64,000 nt of DNA from Xylanimonas protaetiae (GTDB lineage Bacteria > Actinomycetota > Actinomycetes > Actinomycetales > Cellulomonadaceae). Of the stretch, positions 42,662 through 50,599 are shown in pieces. The notes under the pieces were generated by a model, which was given only the letters and a program-made list of their open reading frames with translations, was not told the origin of the DNA and ran no database searches. Position 1 is the stretch's first letter, and each line of letters starts with the position of its first letter. The stretch covers positions 1,426,001 through 1,490,000 of the forward strand of contig NZ_CP035493.1 in the NCBI RefSeq assembly GCF_004135385.1. Direction: 5' to 3'. The translations under genes and the position numbers were made by a program.

Positions 42662-43038
42662 GTGCCGTGCAGCCTCTCACCTTCGACGTGTGGGCCGGCG
42701 ATGAAGCCCCGGCCCAGGCGCCCGAGCCAAGCACTCCACAGATGCGGCACCGCCCCGTCGCGGCTGTGCTCGTCGGCGCACTCGTCGGCGGTTCCGCGGC
42801 AGCCGGGATCCTCACCGCCGTCGATCACACGACCCTCCCAGGAGGACCCGTTCCGGAGGACCATCTCACGATGAGTCTCACGATCGAGCTCCGACCCGAC
42901 GGACGCTACGCCGTCGTCCCCTACTCAGGCACCCGCCTCGACCGGTCCCCGACCCCGGCGGTCTCGCCGGAGCGGGACCGCTGGGACTACCGGGACTACT
43001 GCTCGGCCGTGCGCACGTCGCCCGGGTCGAGGTGCTAG
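42658..43038 (+). CDS. Small membrane-anchored protein downstream of lipoprotein
   Basis: A 126-residue protein whose ATG overlaps the lipoprotein stop (ATGA). A soluble N-terminal stretch precedes one membrane helix (PVAAVLVGALVGGSAAAGIL) and an outer tail with strand segments (SLTIELRPDGRYAVVPYSGT) ending in two Cys (YCSAVRTSPGSRC). No family recognised. Coupling suggests it functions with the lipoprotein. Confidence 0.65.
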   Translation: MSAVQPLTFDVWAGDEAPAQAPEPSTPQMRHRPVAAVLVGALVGGSAAAGILTAVDHTTLPGGPVPEDHLTMSLTIELRPDGRYAVVPYSGTRLDRSPTPAVSPERDRWDYRDYCSAVRTSPGSRC

Positions 43039-43068
43039 GGCTTTCACCGCCCCCGGCCCAGGCCGACC

Positions 43069-43963
43069 ATGGTTTTCATGGAAGCCGGCATCCACCTGCC
43101 GCTCATCGACGTCGACGGCGCGGGACTCTCGCTCCGCCGTCTCGTCGCCACGGTCGACGCCGCCCGCGACAACGGCTTCGTCGCCGTCTCCGCCAACGAC
43201 CACTTCCTGTTCCCCACCCCGTGGCTCGACGGCCCGACGGCGCTCGCGGCCGTGGTCGACCGCTCTGGCGACCTGACGCTCGCGACGACTCTCGCCCTCG
43301 TGAGCCTGCGTGGCCCGGTCCCGCTCGCGAAGGCGCTCACGGCGCTCGACGTCCTCTCCGGCGGCCGGGTCGTCGCGGGTGTCGGTCCGGGGTCGTCGCG
43401 GGCGGACTACGACGCCGTCGGAGTGCCGTTCGACGGGCGGTGGAGCCGGTTCGACGACGTCGTCGGCGAGCTCGTGCAGCTCCTCGGCCCCGACAGCGTG
43501 CTGGAGCCGAGGTCCGCCCACGGGATCCCGGTGTGGCTCGGCAGCTGGGGGTCGCCGGCGGGCCTGCGCCGCGTCGCGCGTCTGGGCGACGGCTGGCTCG
43601 CCTCGGCCTACAACACGACGCCCCGAGCTGTTCGCGGCGAGCCTCGGCGTCCTCGGCGCCGAGCTCGGCAAGCGAGGCCGCACGAGCGCGGACCTCCCCC
43701 ACGCCCTCGTGACGATGTGGACCTGGGTCACCGACAGCGCGTCCGGCGCGCGTCGTGCGCTCGCCGACGTCGTGGCCCCGCTCCTGCGGCGAGACCCGGA
43801 GGAGCTCCAGGGACGGCTCTGCATCGGCAGCCCCGAGCAGTGCGCCGAGATCCTGTCCCGGTACGCTGCCGCGGGCTGCCGCCGGGTGCACTTCTGGCCG
43901 CTCGGGGACGAGCGCCACCAGGTGGAGCGTCTCGCCGGCGACGTGCTGCCCCACGTGAGGTAG
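43069..43963 (+). pseudogene. LLM-class F420-type oxidoreductase, split by a frame change
   Basis: ATG 43069 (or 43078) begins a luciferase-like TIM barrel: EAGIHLPLIDVDGAGLSLRR, FLFPTPWLDGPTALAAV, LALVSLRGPVPLAKALTALD, then GVGPGSSRADYDAVGV and GWLASAYNTTP. The remainder, ELFAASLGVLGAELGKRG to VERLAGDVLPHVR*, is in another frame. The change is at CCCC near 43622; removing one C gives a continuous protein of about 297 residues, the usual length. These enzymes transfer hydride using F420H2 or flavin. Frame loss may be an assembly error. Confidence 0.82.
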
Positions 43964-44009
43964 GCACCGTCGCGGGCCGCCGCCGGGCCGCCGCGGGGCT
44001 GACGGTGCC

Positions 44010-44081
44010 GATCGAAACGTGCATGCGGGATCGGAACGTGGCTTTCTGGGCACGTTCCGATCCCGTATGCACGTTTCGATC
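44010..44081. repeat. Long inverted repeat (31-bp arms)
   Basis: Left arm 44010-44040 and right arm 44051-44081 pair over 31 bases with a single mismatch around a 10-base loop GCTTTCTGGG. Each arm contains GATCGAAACGTGCA and GATCGGAACGTG. A related degenerate piece, AACGTGC...GATCGGAACGTG, occurs at 38877-38902. It looks like a dispersed repetitive palindrome more than a simple terminator. Confidence 0.85.
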
Positions 44082-44161
44082 GTCCGGGAGTCCGGGAGTC
44101 CGGGAGTCCGGGAGTCCGGGAGTCCGGGAGTCCGGGAGTCCGGGAGTCCGGGAGTCCGGGA
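44082..44161. repeat. Tandem array of ten GTCCGGGA octamers
   Basis: Ten perfect copies of the 8-bp unit GTCCGGGA follow the inverted repeat without a gap. The unit length is not a multiple of three, so any reading frame crossing it changes with copy number. It ends next to the 3' end of the alkaline phosphatase remnant. Confidence 0.95.
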
Positions 44162-44182
44162 GGCCCTCGGCCCCCGTGGGCG

Positions 44183-44532
44183 TCAGTGCGACAGCCGCAG
44201 CGCCCGGCTGATCGTGAAGAACGTGTCCGACTGGTCCGTCAGCCCGACGAAGTCCGCCGCCCCTGGCCCGTACGTGGCCACGCGCACCTGCGCGCCGGTG
44301 TGCTGCTGCGAGCCGCCCGTCTCGGCGGTGCCGTAGGACATCGTCATGGGCTGGCCTTCGTTGGTGAGGAGCGTGCGGGTCAGGCCCGGCGTCGTCGAGC
44401 CCGCCTCGATGATCTGCGAGCTGTGGGCGTGGTCGGCCGACACGATCACGCCGCGTAGCCGGCGCCCGCGCCGAGCACGAGCGCGCCCACGAGGGCCGAG
44501 GTGAGGGTGATCGAACGGGTGTTCCTGCGCAC
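44183..44532 (-). pseudogene. Alkaline phosphatase remnant with internal deletion
   Basis: From GTG 44532, with AAGGGAG upstream, a signal-peptide-like sequence ([20 protein letters not shown] then GAGAGYA) runs 28 codons to a stop at 44446. Overlapping it in another frame is the end of a PhoA-type enzyme: [40 protein letters not shown] and ALRLSH*. ADHAH and HTG are metal-ligand motifs of the family. The central 300 or more residues, with the catalytic Ser, are missing, so it cannot be active. The deletion joint lies near 44458. Confidence 0.85.
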
Positions 44533-44768
44533 AGGAGCACTCCCTTCTGGGCTGGGGAGTGCGACGCTCCGCCGCACGCCTCTGGGCTAGGCGCGTGCCG
44601 TGCATTCCAGGGAAAACCCAGGTGAACGCCGGGTGATACGGGGGTGATCCCTGGGACGCTTGCCGCAGGCGACGACGTCGGCACCGCTCACCGGGGGACA
44701 CCCGCCGTCGGGGACGCGCCGCCCCTCCTACCGTGGGCGGACTGTCCGCAGCTCAGGGAGGAGCGACG

Positions 44769-45821
44769 ATGAAGGCCCTCGTCTACCACGGTCCCGGTCA
44801 CAAGGAGTGGGAGTCGGTCCCCGACCCGACGCTGCTCGCCCCCACGGACGCGATCGTGCAGATCGACACCACCACGATCTGCGGCACCGACCTGCACATC
44901 CTCCAGGGCGACTGCCCGGAGGTGAAGGACGGCACGGTGCTCGGCCACGAGGGCGTCGGCACCGTGGTCGAGGTGGGCGCCGCGGTCGGCACCGTCAGGC
45001 CCGGCGACCGCGTCATCGTCTCGTGCATCAGCTCGTGCGCCGTCTGCTCCTACTGCCGCAAGGGCATGCCGTCCCACTGCCTCGGCATGGGCGGCATCGG
45101 CTGGGTGCTGGGCCACCTGATCGACGGCACGCAGGCCGAGTACGTCCGCACCCCGTTCGCCGACACGTCCCTGCACAAGGTCCCCGACGCGCTCACCAAC
45201 GAGCAGGCCGTCATGGTCTCCGACATCTTCCCCACCGGGTTCGAGATCGGCGTCCAGTACGGCGACATCAAGCCGGGCGACGTCGTCGCCGTCGTCGGCG
45301 TCGGGCCCGTGGGCCTGGCCGCCGTCGCGACGGCGAAGCTCTACGGCCCGTCGAAGGTGATCGCGGTGGGCCGGAGCCAGCCGCGCATCGACCACGCGCT
45401 GCGGATGGGCGCCGACGTCGGCGTCTCCACCAACGACCCCGACTGGGTCGACGCCGTCATGGCGCAGACCGACGGGCTCGGCGTCGACGTCGTCATCGAG
45501 GCCGTGGGCGTGCCGCGCACGCTGCAGGACTGCGTCCGCATCGTGCGCCCAGGCGGTCACGTCGCCAACGCGGGCGTGCACGGCAAGCCCGTGGAGCTGC
45601 CGATGGAGTCGATGTGGATCCAGAACCTGAGGCTGACCACGGGTCTGGTGGACGCGACGAGCTCGCGCATGCTCATCGACCTCATGGTGGCCGGCCGGCT
45701 CCAGCCCGAGCAGATGGTCACCCACCGCTTCGCGCTGGACGACATGGTCAAGGCCTACGAGGTCTTCTCCGACGCCCCGAGGTGGGACGCCCTGAAGGTG
45801 GCCATCCACCGGGAGGCGTGA
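44769..45821 (+). CDS. Zinc-dependent alcohol dehydrogenase
   Basis: A 350-residue medium-chain dehydrogenase from ATG 44769 with AGGAG nine bases upstream. Catalytic zinc ligands: Cys in TTICGTDLH, and GHEGVG. Structural zinc: four Cys in CISSCAVCSYCRKGMPSHC. NAD-binding fold: VVAVVGVGPVGLAAVATAK. It oxidises an alcohol to an aldehyde or ketone with NAD(P); the exact substrate is not evident. The 3' end overlaps the convergent SGNH hydrolase gene by 67 bases. Confidence 0.93.
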   Translation: MKALVYHGPGHKEWESVPDPTLLAPTDAIVQIDTTTICGTDLHILQGDCPEVKDGTVLGHEGVGTVVEVGAAVGTVRPGDRVIVSCISSCAVCSYCRKGMPSHCLGMGGIGWVLGHLIDGTQAEYVRTPFADTSLHKVPDALTNEQAVMVSDIFPTGFEIGVQYGDIKPGDVVAVVGVGPVGLAAVATAKLYGPSKVIAVGRSQPRIDHALRMGADVGVSTNDPDWVDAVMAQTDGLGVDVVIEAVGVPRTLQDCVRIVRPGGHVANAGVHGKPVELPMESMWIQNLRLTTGLVDATSSRMLIDLMVAGRLQPEQMVTHRFALDDMVKAYEVFSDAPRWDALKVAIHREA

Positions 45822-46726
45822 CGGCGTTCGCGCCGGTCGTCGTAGACCGCGCGCACCAGCCCGGGCAGGAAGTCCCGCCCGCGCCGGAAGCACCAGGGGA
45901 TCCCGGCGATCACCAGCCACGCCGTCCGCGCCCCGAACGAGGGCGCGGGCGGCATGGCCGGCAGGGCGGCCGCGAGCGCGTCCGCCCCGTCGGCGTCGCG
46001 CACGCGCAGCACGCCGGCCCTGCCGAGCGCGAGCGCCGCGTGCGCGGCGACGCGCCGGTGCGCGGTCGCGGACGGGTGCACGCGGTCCGAGTGCCACGCG
46101 ACGGGTCCCAGCTCGCGCGCCGCGCCCCCGATGTCGACGACGACGACGGTGCCCTGGAGGGGCCGGCGGCCGTCGGGCGTGCGCCGCGCGGCGGTGACCT
46201 GCTCCACGGTGCGGGGCTGGGCGGCGAGCGCGACGGCGTCGACGGCCGCGTTGACGGCCAGGACGCGGGCTCGCATGACGCGCCGCACGGTGGCGGGCAG
46301 CAGCTCGAACAGCTCGATCGCGGGCAGCCGCGCGAGCACGACGGAGCAGCCGCAGTCGCGCAGCGCGGTCACGGCGGTGGAGAGCTCGCGGGCCACCTCG
46401 TGGGCCGAGAAGTCGGAGCGCAGCACGTCGTTGCCGCCCACGACGAGCGTGGCGACGTCGGGCCGCAGGTCCAGCGCGTGGGGCAGCTGCTCGGCGACGA
46501 CGTGCCGGGCGCGGGCGCCGTTGCGGGCGAGGTTGGTGAAGCTGGACGCCCCGGCGAGCTGCGCGAGGTGCGCGGCCCAGCCGATGCCGTGGAGGGCGTC
46601 CTCCCCGGCGGCGTCCCCGACGCCGACGCTGATGGAGTCGCCGAGCGCGACGACGCGCGGCCCGTGCGACCCGCCGAAGCTCAGCGTGTCGGGGGGCGGG
46701 TCGCCCGCGGGCGCGTGCCTGGTCAC
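45755..46726 (-). CDS. SGNH/GDSL hydrolase
   Basis: A 323-residue esterase-type protein from GTG 46726, overlapping the glycosyltransferase stop (GTGA). SGNH blocks are present: VVALGDSISVGVGDAAG with catalytic Ser, the Gly/Asn block NLARNGARA and VVGGNDVLR, and DRVHPS with Asp and His. A C-terminal tail of about 60 residues (SFGARTAWLVIAGIPWCFRR) is basic. Probable role is deacylation of a lipid or carbohydrate; its operon with two glycosyltransferases suggests a cell-wall glycolipid. Confidence 0.88.
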   Translation of the reverse strand: MTRHAPAGDPPPDTLSFGGSHGPRVVALGDSISVGVGDAAGEDALHGIGWAAHLAQLAGASSFTNLARNGARARHVVAEQLPHALDLRPDVATLVVGGNDVLRSDFSAHEVARELSTAVTALRDCGCSVVLARLPAIELFELLPATVRRVMRARVLAVNAAVDAVALAAQPRTVEQVTAARRTPDGRRPLQGTVVVVDIGGAARELGPVAWHSDRVHPSATAHRRVAAHAALALGRAGVLRVRDADGADALAAALPAMPPAPSFGARTAWLVIAGIPWCFRRGRDFLPGLVRAVYDDRRERRHASRWMATFRASHLGASEKTS

Positions 46727-47946
46727 GCCGGCACCGCGGCGGGGACGCGCACGGGCGCCCCGTGCAGCGCGAGCATCGCCTCGCCGGCCGCCGACCAGGG
46801 GAACCGCTCCGCCTGACGTCGCGCCGCCGCGCGGCGCTCCGCGACGGGCCGGTCCAGCACCTCCTGGAGCGCGAGCGCCAGCGCCTCGGGCCGGGGCGCG
46901 CCCACCGCGCCGGCGTCCCCGACCACCTCGGGCAGCGCCGACGTCGTCGACGCGACGACGGGCGTGCCGGACGCGAGCGCCTCGAGCGCGGCGAGCCCGA
47001 AGGTCTCGATGGGCCCGGCGGCGACGACGACGTCGGCGCTCGCGAGGAGCGCGGCGAGCCGGGCGCGGTCGGGCACGAACGAGAGGAACCGCGCGGGCAC
47101 CCCGGCGACGGCGGCCCGCCGTTCGAGCGCCGCGGCCAGCGGGCCGGCGCCCGCGACGACGAGCCGCGCCGGCCGCCCCGAGGCCCGCAGCCGCGCGACG
47201 GCGTCGACGGCGAGGTCGACGCGCTTCTCGCGCGAGAGCCGGCTGACCACGAGCACGACCGCCTCCCCGCCGGGCCCGAGGTCGGCGCGCATCGCGGGGT
47301 CGAACCGGTCGGGGCCGAACGTCGCGAGGTCCACCCCGAGCGACACGCGGTGCAGCGGCGGCACGGCCCGAGGCATACCCGGGATGCCACCCGCCCGCGC
47401 GACCTGGAGCGCCCGCAGCCGCTCGGCCTCCCCGGCGGCGAACGCCGTGGTCGCCACGAGCCGGTCGAACCGCGGCAGCGTGCGCGCGTTGTGCCAGCTC
47501 GCGACGCCGCGCAGGCCGCGCCCCACGGTGGGTGTCACGCGTGCGGCGCCCCACCCGGGCCCGGCCGCGCGCAGCACGCCGTCCACGCGCTCGTGCAGCC
47601 ACAGCACCGAGGGCACGCCCGCCGCGCGCGCCCAGTCGCCGAGGCACGTGAGCGTGGTGCGGTCGGAGACCTCGAGCCGGTCGGGCGCGAGCTGGTCCAG
47701 GAGCCGCTCCACCGCCGTCGGGCGCACGACGACGCGGTAGCCGCCCATGCCCGGCACCACGGGTGCCGGGACGCTGACGACGGGGACGCCGTCCTGCCAC
47801 GTGACGTCCGACGCGGGCCCGGGCACCACGAGCACGGGGTCGTGCCCGTGCTCGCGGTACTGCCCGGCGAGCGCGTGCATGGCCGTGCGGATCCCGCCGG
47901 AGCGGGGCCCGTAGAAGTTGGCGACGTGGACGATCCGCACCGTCAC
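46723..47946 (-). CDS. GT4-type glycosyltransferase
   Basis: About 407 residues from GTG 47946 (VTVRIVHVANFYGPRSGGIR), overlapping the upstream gene's stop. The GT-B fold is shown by the N-terminal FYGPRSGGIRTAM glycine loop and the C-terminal VVLVVSRLSREKRVDLAVDA and GPIETFGLAALEALASGTPV with the E-x7-E donor-binding motif. It transfers a sugar from a nucleotide donor. Second of three overlapping genes in the operon. Confidence 0.9.
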   Translation of the reverse strand: MTVRIVHVANFYGPRSGGIRTAMHALAGQYREHGHDPVLVVPGPASDVTWQDGVPVVSVPAPVVPGMGGYRVVVRPTAVERLLDQLAPDRLEVSDRTTLTCLGDWARAAGVPSVLWLHERVDGVLRAAGPGWGAARVTPTVGRGLRGVASWHNARTLPRFDRLVATTAFAAGEAERLRALQVARAGGIPGMPRAVPPLHRVSLGVDLATFGPDRFDPAMRADLGPGGEAVVLVVSRLSREKRVDLAVDAVARLRASGRPARLVVAGAGPLAAALERRAAVAGVPARFLSFVPDRARLAALLASADVVVAAGPIETFGLAALEALASGTPVVASTTSALPEVVGDAGAVGAPRPEALALALQEVLDRPVAERRAAARRQAERFPWSAAGEAMLALHGAPVRVPAAVPA

Positions 47947-49127
47947 ACCCCCAGGGGGGTGTCGGCGCGCACGGCGTCGCGGTAGTGCTCCAGCAGCTCG
48001 TCGCACACGGCCGCCCACGTGCGCCCGACGGCCCGCGCCCGGGCGGCGGCGCCGAAGGCGCGCCGCTTGCGGTCGTCGCCGAGCAGGTCGGCGACGCGCT
48101 CGCGCATGGCGTCGAGGTCGCCGGGCGCGTACAGCCAGCCGGTGCGCGAGTGGTCGACGACGTCGAGGGGCCCGCCCGCGGCCGGCGCGACGACGGGCAC
48201 ACCGCTCGCCGCGGCCTCCTGGAGCGTCTGCCCGAACGTCTCGAGCTCGCCGGGGTGCACGAGCACGTCGAGGCTCGCCATCGTGCGCGACAGCTCCGCG
48301 CCGCGCAGCAGCCCGGTGAAGTGCGCGTCCGGCAGCAGCCGCTCGAGCGGCTCGCGCTCGGGCCCGTCGCCGACGACGACGAGGCGCACGTGCGGCAGCC
48401 CGGCGAGCGCGCGCAGGTCCTCGACCTGCTTCTCCGGGGCCAGGCGGCCCACGTACCCGACGAGCAGCGGGCGTCCCGCTCCCACCGCGGCGCGCCACGC
48501 GGCGTCGCGCGCCGACGGCCGGAACGTGACGGTGTCCACGCCGCGCCCCCACAGCCGCAGGCGCGGCAGCCCGCGCTCGGCGAGCGAGGCCAGCACGGCC
48601 GACGACGGCGCGAGCGTCAGCGTGGCCCGCTCGTGGACGTGGTGCACGCGCCGCCACAGCAGCGGCTCCAGGTGCCGCATCCCGTACCGGGCCGCGTACC
48701 CGGGCACCTCGGTCTGGTACACGGCGACGGTCGGCAGCCCGAGGTTCTCGGCGGCGCGGACCCCGTGCCAGCCGAGCACGAACGGCGAGGCCAGGTGCAC
48801 GACGTCGGGCCCGAACGCCTCGAGCGTGCGCTGGATCCGGGCGCGCTGCCCGACGACGACCCGCACCTGCGGGTACCCGGGCAGCCCCACGGACTCCATC
48901 TCGACGACGGGCGCGCCGCTGACGAACGGCGGCACCATGCCCGCGTCGGCACCCCCGCCCCGGGGGTCTCCGCGTTCCGCCGCGAGGACTCCTGGGGACC
49001 CCGGGGAGGGCGCGAGCACCATCGCCTCGTGCCCCCGGCGCTCGAGGTGCTCGAGCACGCGCAGCACGGAGTTCGTGACGCCGTTGACGTGCGGCAGGAA
49101 GGACTCTGCGACGATCGCCACCCTCAT
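47943..49127 (-). CDS. GT4 glycosyltransferase, MgtA/PimB-like
   Basis: A 394-residue GT-B enzyme and first gene of the operon. It starts MRVAIVAESFLPHVNGVTNS, the opening typical of actinobacterial GDP-mannose-dependent alpha-mannosyltransferases acting on lipids (MgtA/PimB-like). Acceptor-side GYAARYGMRHLEPLLWRRVH and donor-side LLVGYVGRLAPEKQVEDLRA with PGELETFGQTLQEAAASGVP complete it. Probably makes a mannosylated lipid in the membrane; donor identity inferred from family. Confidence 0.9.
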   Translation of the reverse strand: MRVAIVAESFLPHVNGVTNSVLRVLEHLERRGHEAMVLAPSPGSPGVLAAERGDPRGGGADAGMVPPFVSGAPVVEMESVGLPGYPQVRVVVGQRARIQRTLEAFGPDVVHLASPFVLGWHGVRAAENLGLPTVAVYQTEVPGYAARYGMRHLEPLLWRRVHHVHERATLTLAPSSAVLASLAERGLPRLRLWGRGVDTVTFRPSARDAAWRAAVGAGRPLLVGYVGRLAPEKQVEDLRALAGLPHVRLVVVGDGPEREPLERLLPDAHFTGLLRGAELSRTMASLDVLVHPGELETFGQTLQEAAASGVPVVAPAAGGPLDVVDHSRTGWLYAPGDLDAMRERVADLLGDDRKRRAFGAAARARAVGRTWAAVCDELLEHYRDAVRADTPLGV

Positions 49128-49189
49128 GACGACAGGTCATCAGGTCCAGGTGACGCCGCGTCGCACGGGCGGAGAAGCGCCGCGGTCGG

Positions 49190-50494
49190 TTAGCCCAACC
49201 TTGAGGGAACGGCAGGCGAACTGGCCGGGGCGGGCGCCGTCGAGAGGGCGAGGCGGGCCAGGCGCCACACGGCCCCGACGAGCAGCACCACGACGGCGAG
49301 GTTGCGCACCGCGGCCACGCCCACCATCCACGTCTCCCCGGCGAGGAAGTACCCGTACGCGAGCGGGTAGAGCACCTGCGTCAGCAGCCCGACGCCGAGC
49401 ATCCCGGCCGCGGGCGCGACCCACAGCCGCCGGGTCGCGGGCCCGGCGAGCGCGAGGGCCGCCGCCACGGCCGGGCCGAGCCAGGCGATGAACTGCGGCG
49501 AGCCCACCTTGTTGAACACGACGAGCGCGAAGAGCGTCGCGGCCGCGCTGAGCAGCAGGACGTCCTGCGCGAGCTCGGGCCGGCGCCGCGTCGCCACGAA
49601 GGCGAGCAGCCCGATGAGGACGACGGCGAGGGGCAGCACGACGTCCAGGGCGTTCGCCACGGCGCGCGCCGACGTGCCGCCGATCTCGTACGTGAAGATC
49701 ACGCGGTTGTACTCGACGTGCACCGACGGGTCCCACAGCCGGGCCACGCTGAACCAGGTGGCGAACACGGACTCCGCCTGCAGCGTGCGGTCCGACTGCT
49801 CGCCGAACACGCTCCACGCCCGCTCCCCGGCGCCGCCCGCGAGGGCCAGCCCGACGACGGCGACGCTCACGACCGCCCCGGGCACCACGACGGTGCGCAC
49901 GAAGCCGCGCACGGACCGCGACGTCGCCGCGAGGGCCACGACCACGGCGCCGGGCGCGATCTTGATCCACGCACCGAGCGTCGCGACGGCCGCCGCGACC
50001 GCCGGACGGCGGTGGGCGAGCAGCAGCGCGACGAGGATCATCGGCGCGACGACGCCGTCGAGCCGTCCCAGCCAGATGGGCCCGAGGACCACGAGGAACC
50101 CGAGCCACCACAGGGCGGCGACGCGGCCGCGGCGCCCCACGCGGGCCAGCAGCCACAGGGCGCCGGCGTTGAGCAGGACGACCATGACCGACCACACGGT
50201 GGCGTACGCGTACCACCCGGAGGTGCCGAGCGCCGGCAGCGTCACGGGGATCAGGGCGGCCGCGGGGTACACCCACGCCTCGTTGAGCACGGGCCACCAG
50301 CCGGTGCTCAGGCCGCGGTCCGCCCACCACGCGTAGAGGGAGACGTCGCCGTAGATCTCCCCGGACCGCGACAGCGCGCCGAACACCACCCAGGCGTGGA
50401 CCAGCACGAACGCGCCGGCGAGGCTCCAGCGGGACAGGACGACGTCGCCGACGGAGGTGTGCGTGCGGTCTACGACGGCGGTCTCGGCGGTCAC
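49190..50494 (-). CDS. Polytopic mannosyltransferase-like membrane protein (GT87-like)
   Basis: A 434-residue protein from GTG 50494 with about ten membrane helices. The first outer loop has SRSGEIYGDVSLYAWWADRG, where the acidic pair before the second helix fits the GT-C fold (polyprenol-phosphate-sugar-dependent transferases). KVGSPQFIAWLGP late in the protein is also a feature of GT87-type proteins. It would act on the outer face, consistent with the neighbouring mannosyltransferase-like operon, but it is a separate transcription unit 62 bases away. Confidence 0.8.
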   Translation of the reverse strand: MTAETAVVDRTHTSVGDVVLSRWSLAGAFVLVHAWVVFGALSRSGEIYGDVSLYAWWADRGLSTGWWPVLNEAWVYPAAALIPVTLPALGTSGWYAYATVWSVMVVLLNAGALWLLARVGRRGRVAALWWLGFLVVLGPIWLGRLDGVVAPMILVALLLAHRRPAVAAAVATLGAWIKIAPGAVVVALAATSRSVRGFVRTVVVPGAVVSVAVVGLALAGGAGERAWSVFGEQSDRTLQAESVFATWFSVARLWDPSVHVEYNRVIFTYEIGGTSARAVANALDVVLPLAVVLIGLLAFVATRRRPELAQDVLLLSAAATLFALVVFNKVGSPQFIAWLGPAVAAALALAGPATRRLWVAPAAGMLGVGLLTQVLYPLAYGYFLAGETWMVGVAAVRNLAVVVLLVGAVWRLARLALSTAPAPASSPAVPSRLG

Positions 50495-50561
50495 CGGCCC
50501 ATCGTCCCAGACGTGCCGGGGTACTCGCTGGGAGGTCCGTCGGGGACTGATCGGCGTAAGG

Positions 50562-50577
50562 TTTCGGTTCACCGAAA
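50562..50577. promoter_or_regulatory. Palindrome upstream of Nramp gene, candidate MntR-type operator
   Basis: TTTCGGT-TC-ACCGAAA is a perfect 7-bp inverted repeat 22 bases before the transporter ATG. Nramp manganese importers are usually repressed by DtxR/MntR-family regulators binding such AT-flanked palindromes. Assignment is by position and symmetry. Confidence 0.55.
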
Positions 50578-50599
50578 AATCTCGCCCGGGGGAGGGTCG

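Noticed and set aside
44082-44161. CRISPR array
   Set aside because: Units are 8 bp, contiguous and without spacers; no cas gene is in the window.
44019-44336. ORF with repeated SGSPGVRE units
   Set aside because: It is the octamer array read as protein, overlapping the hairpin and phosphatase remnant; no ribosome site.
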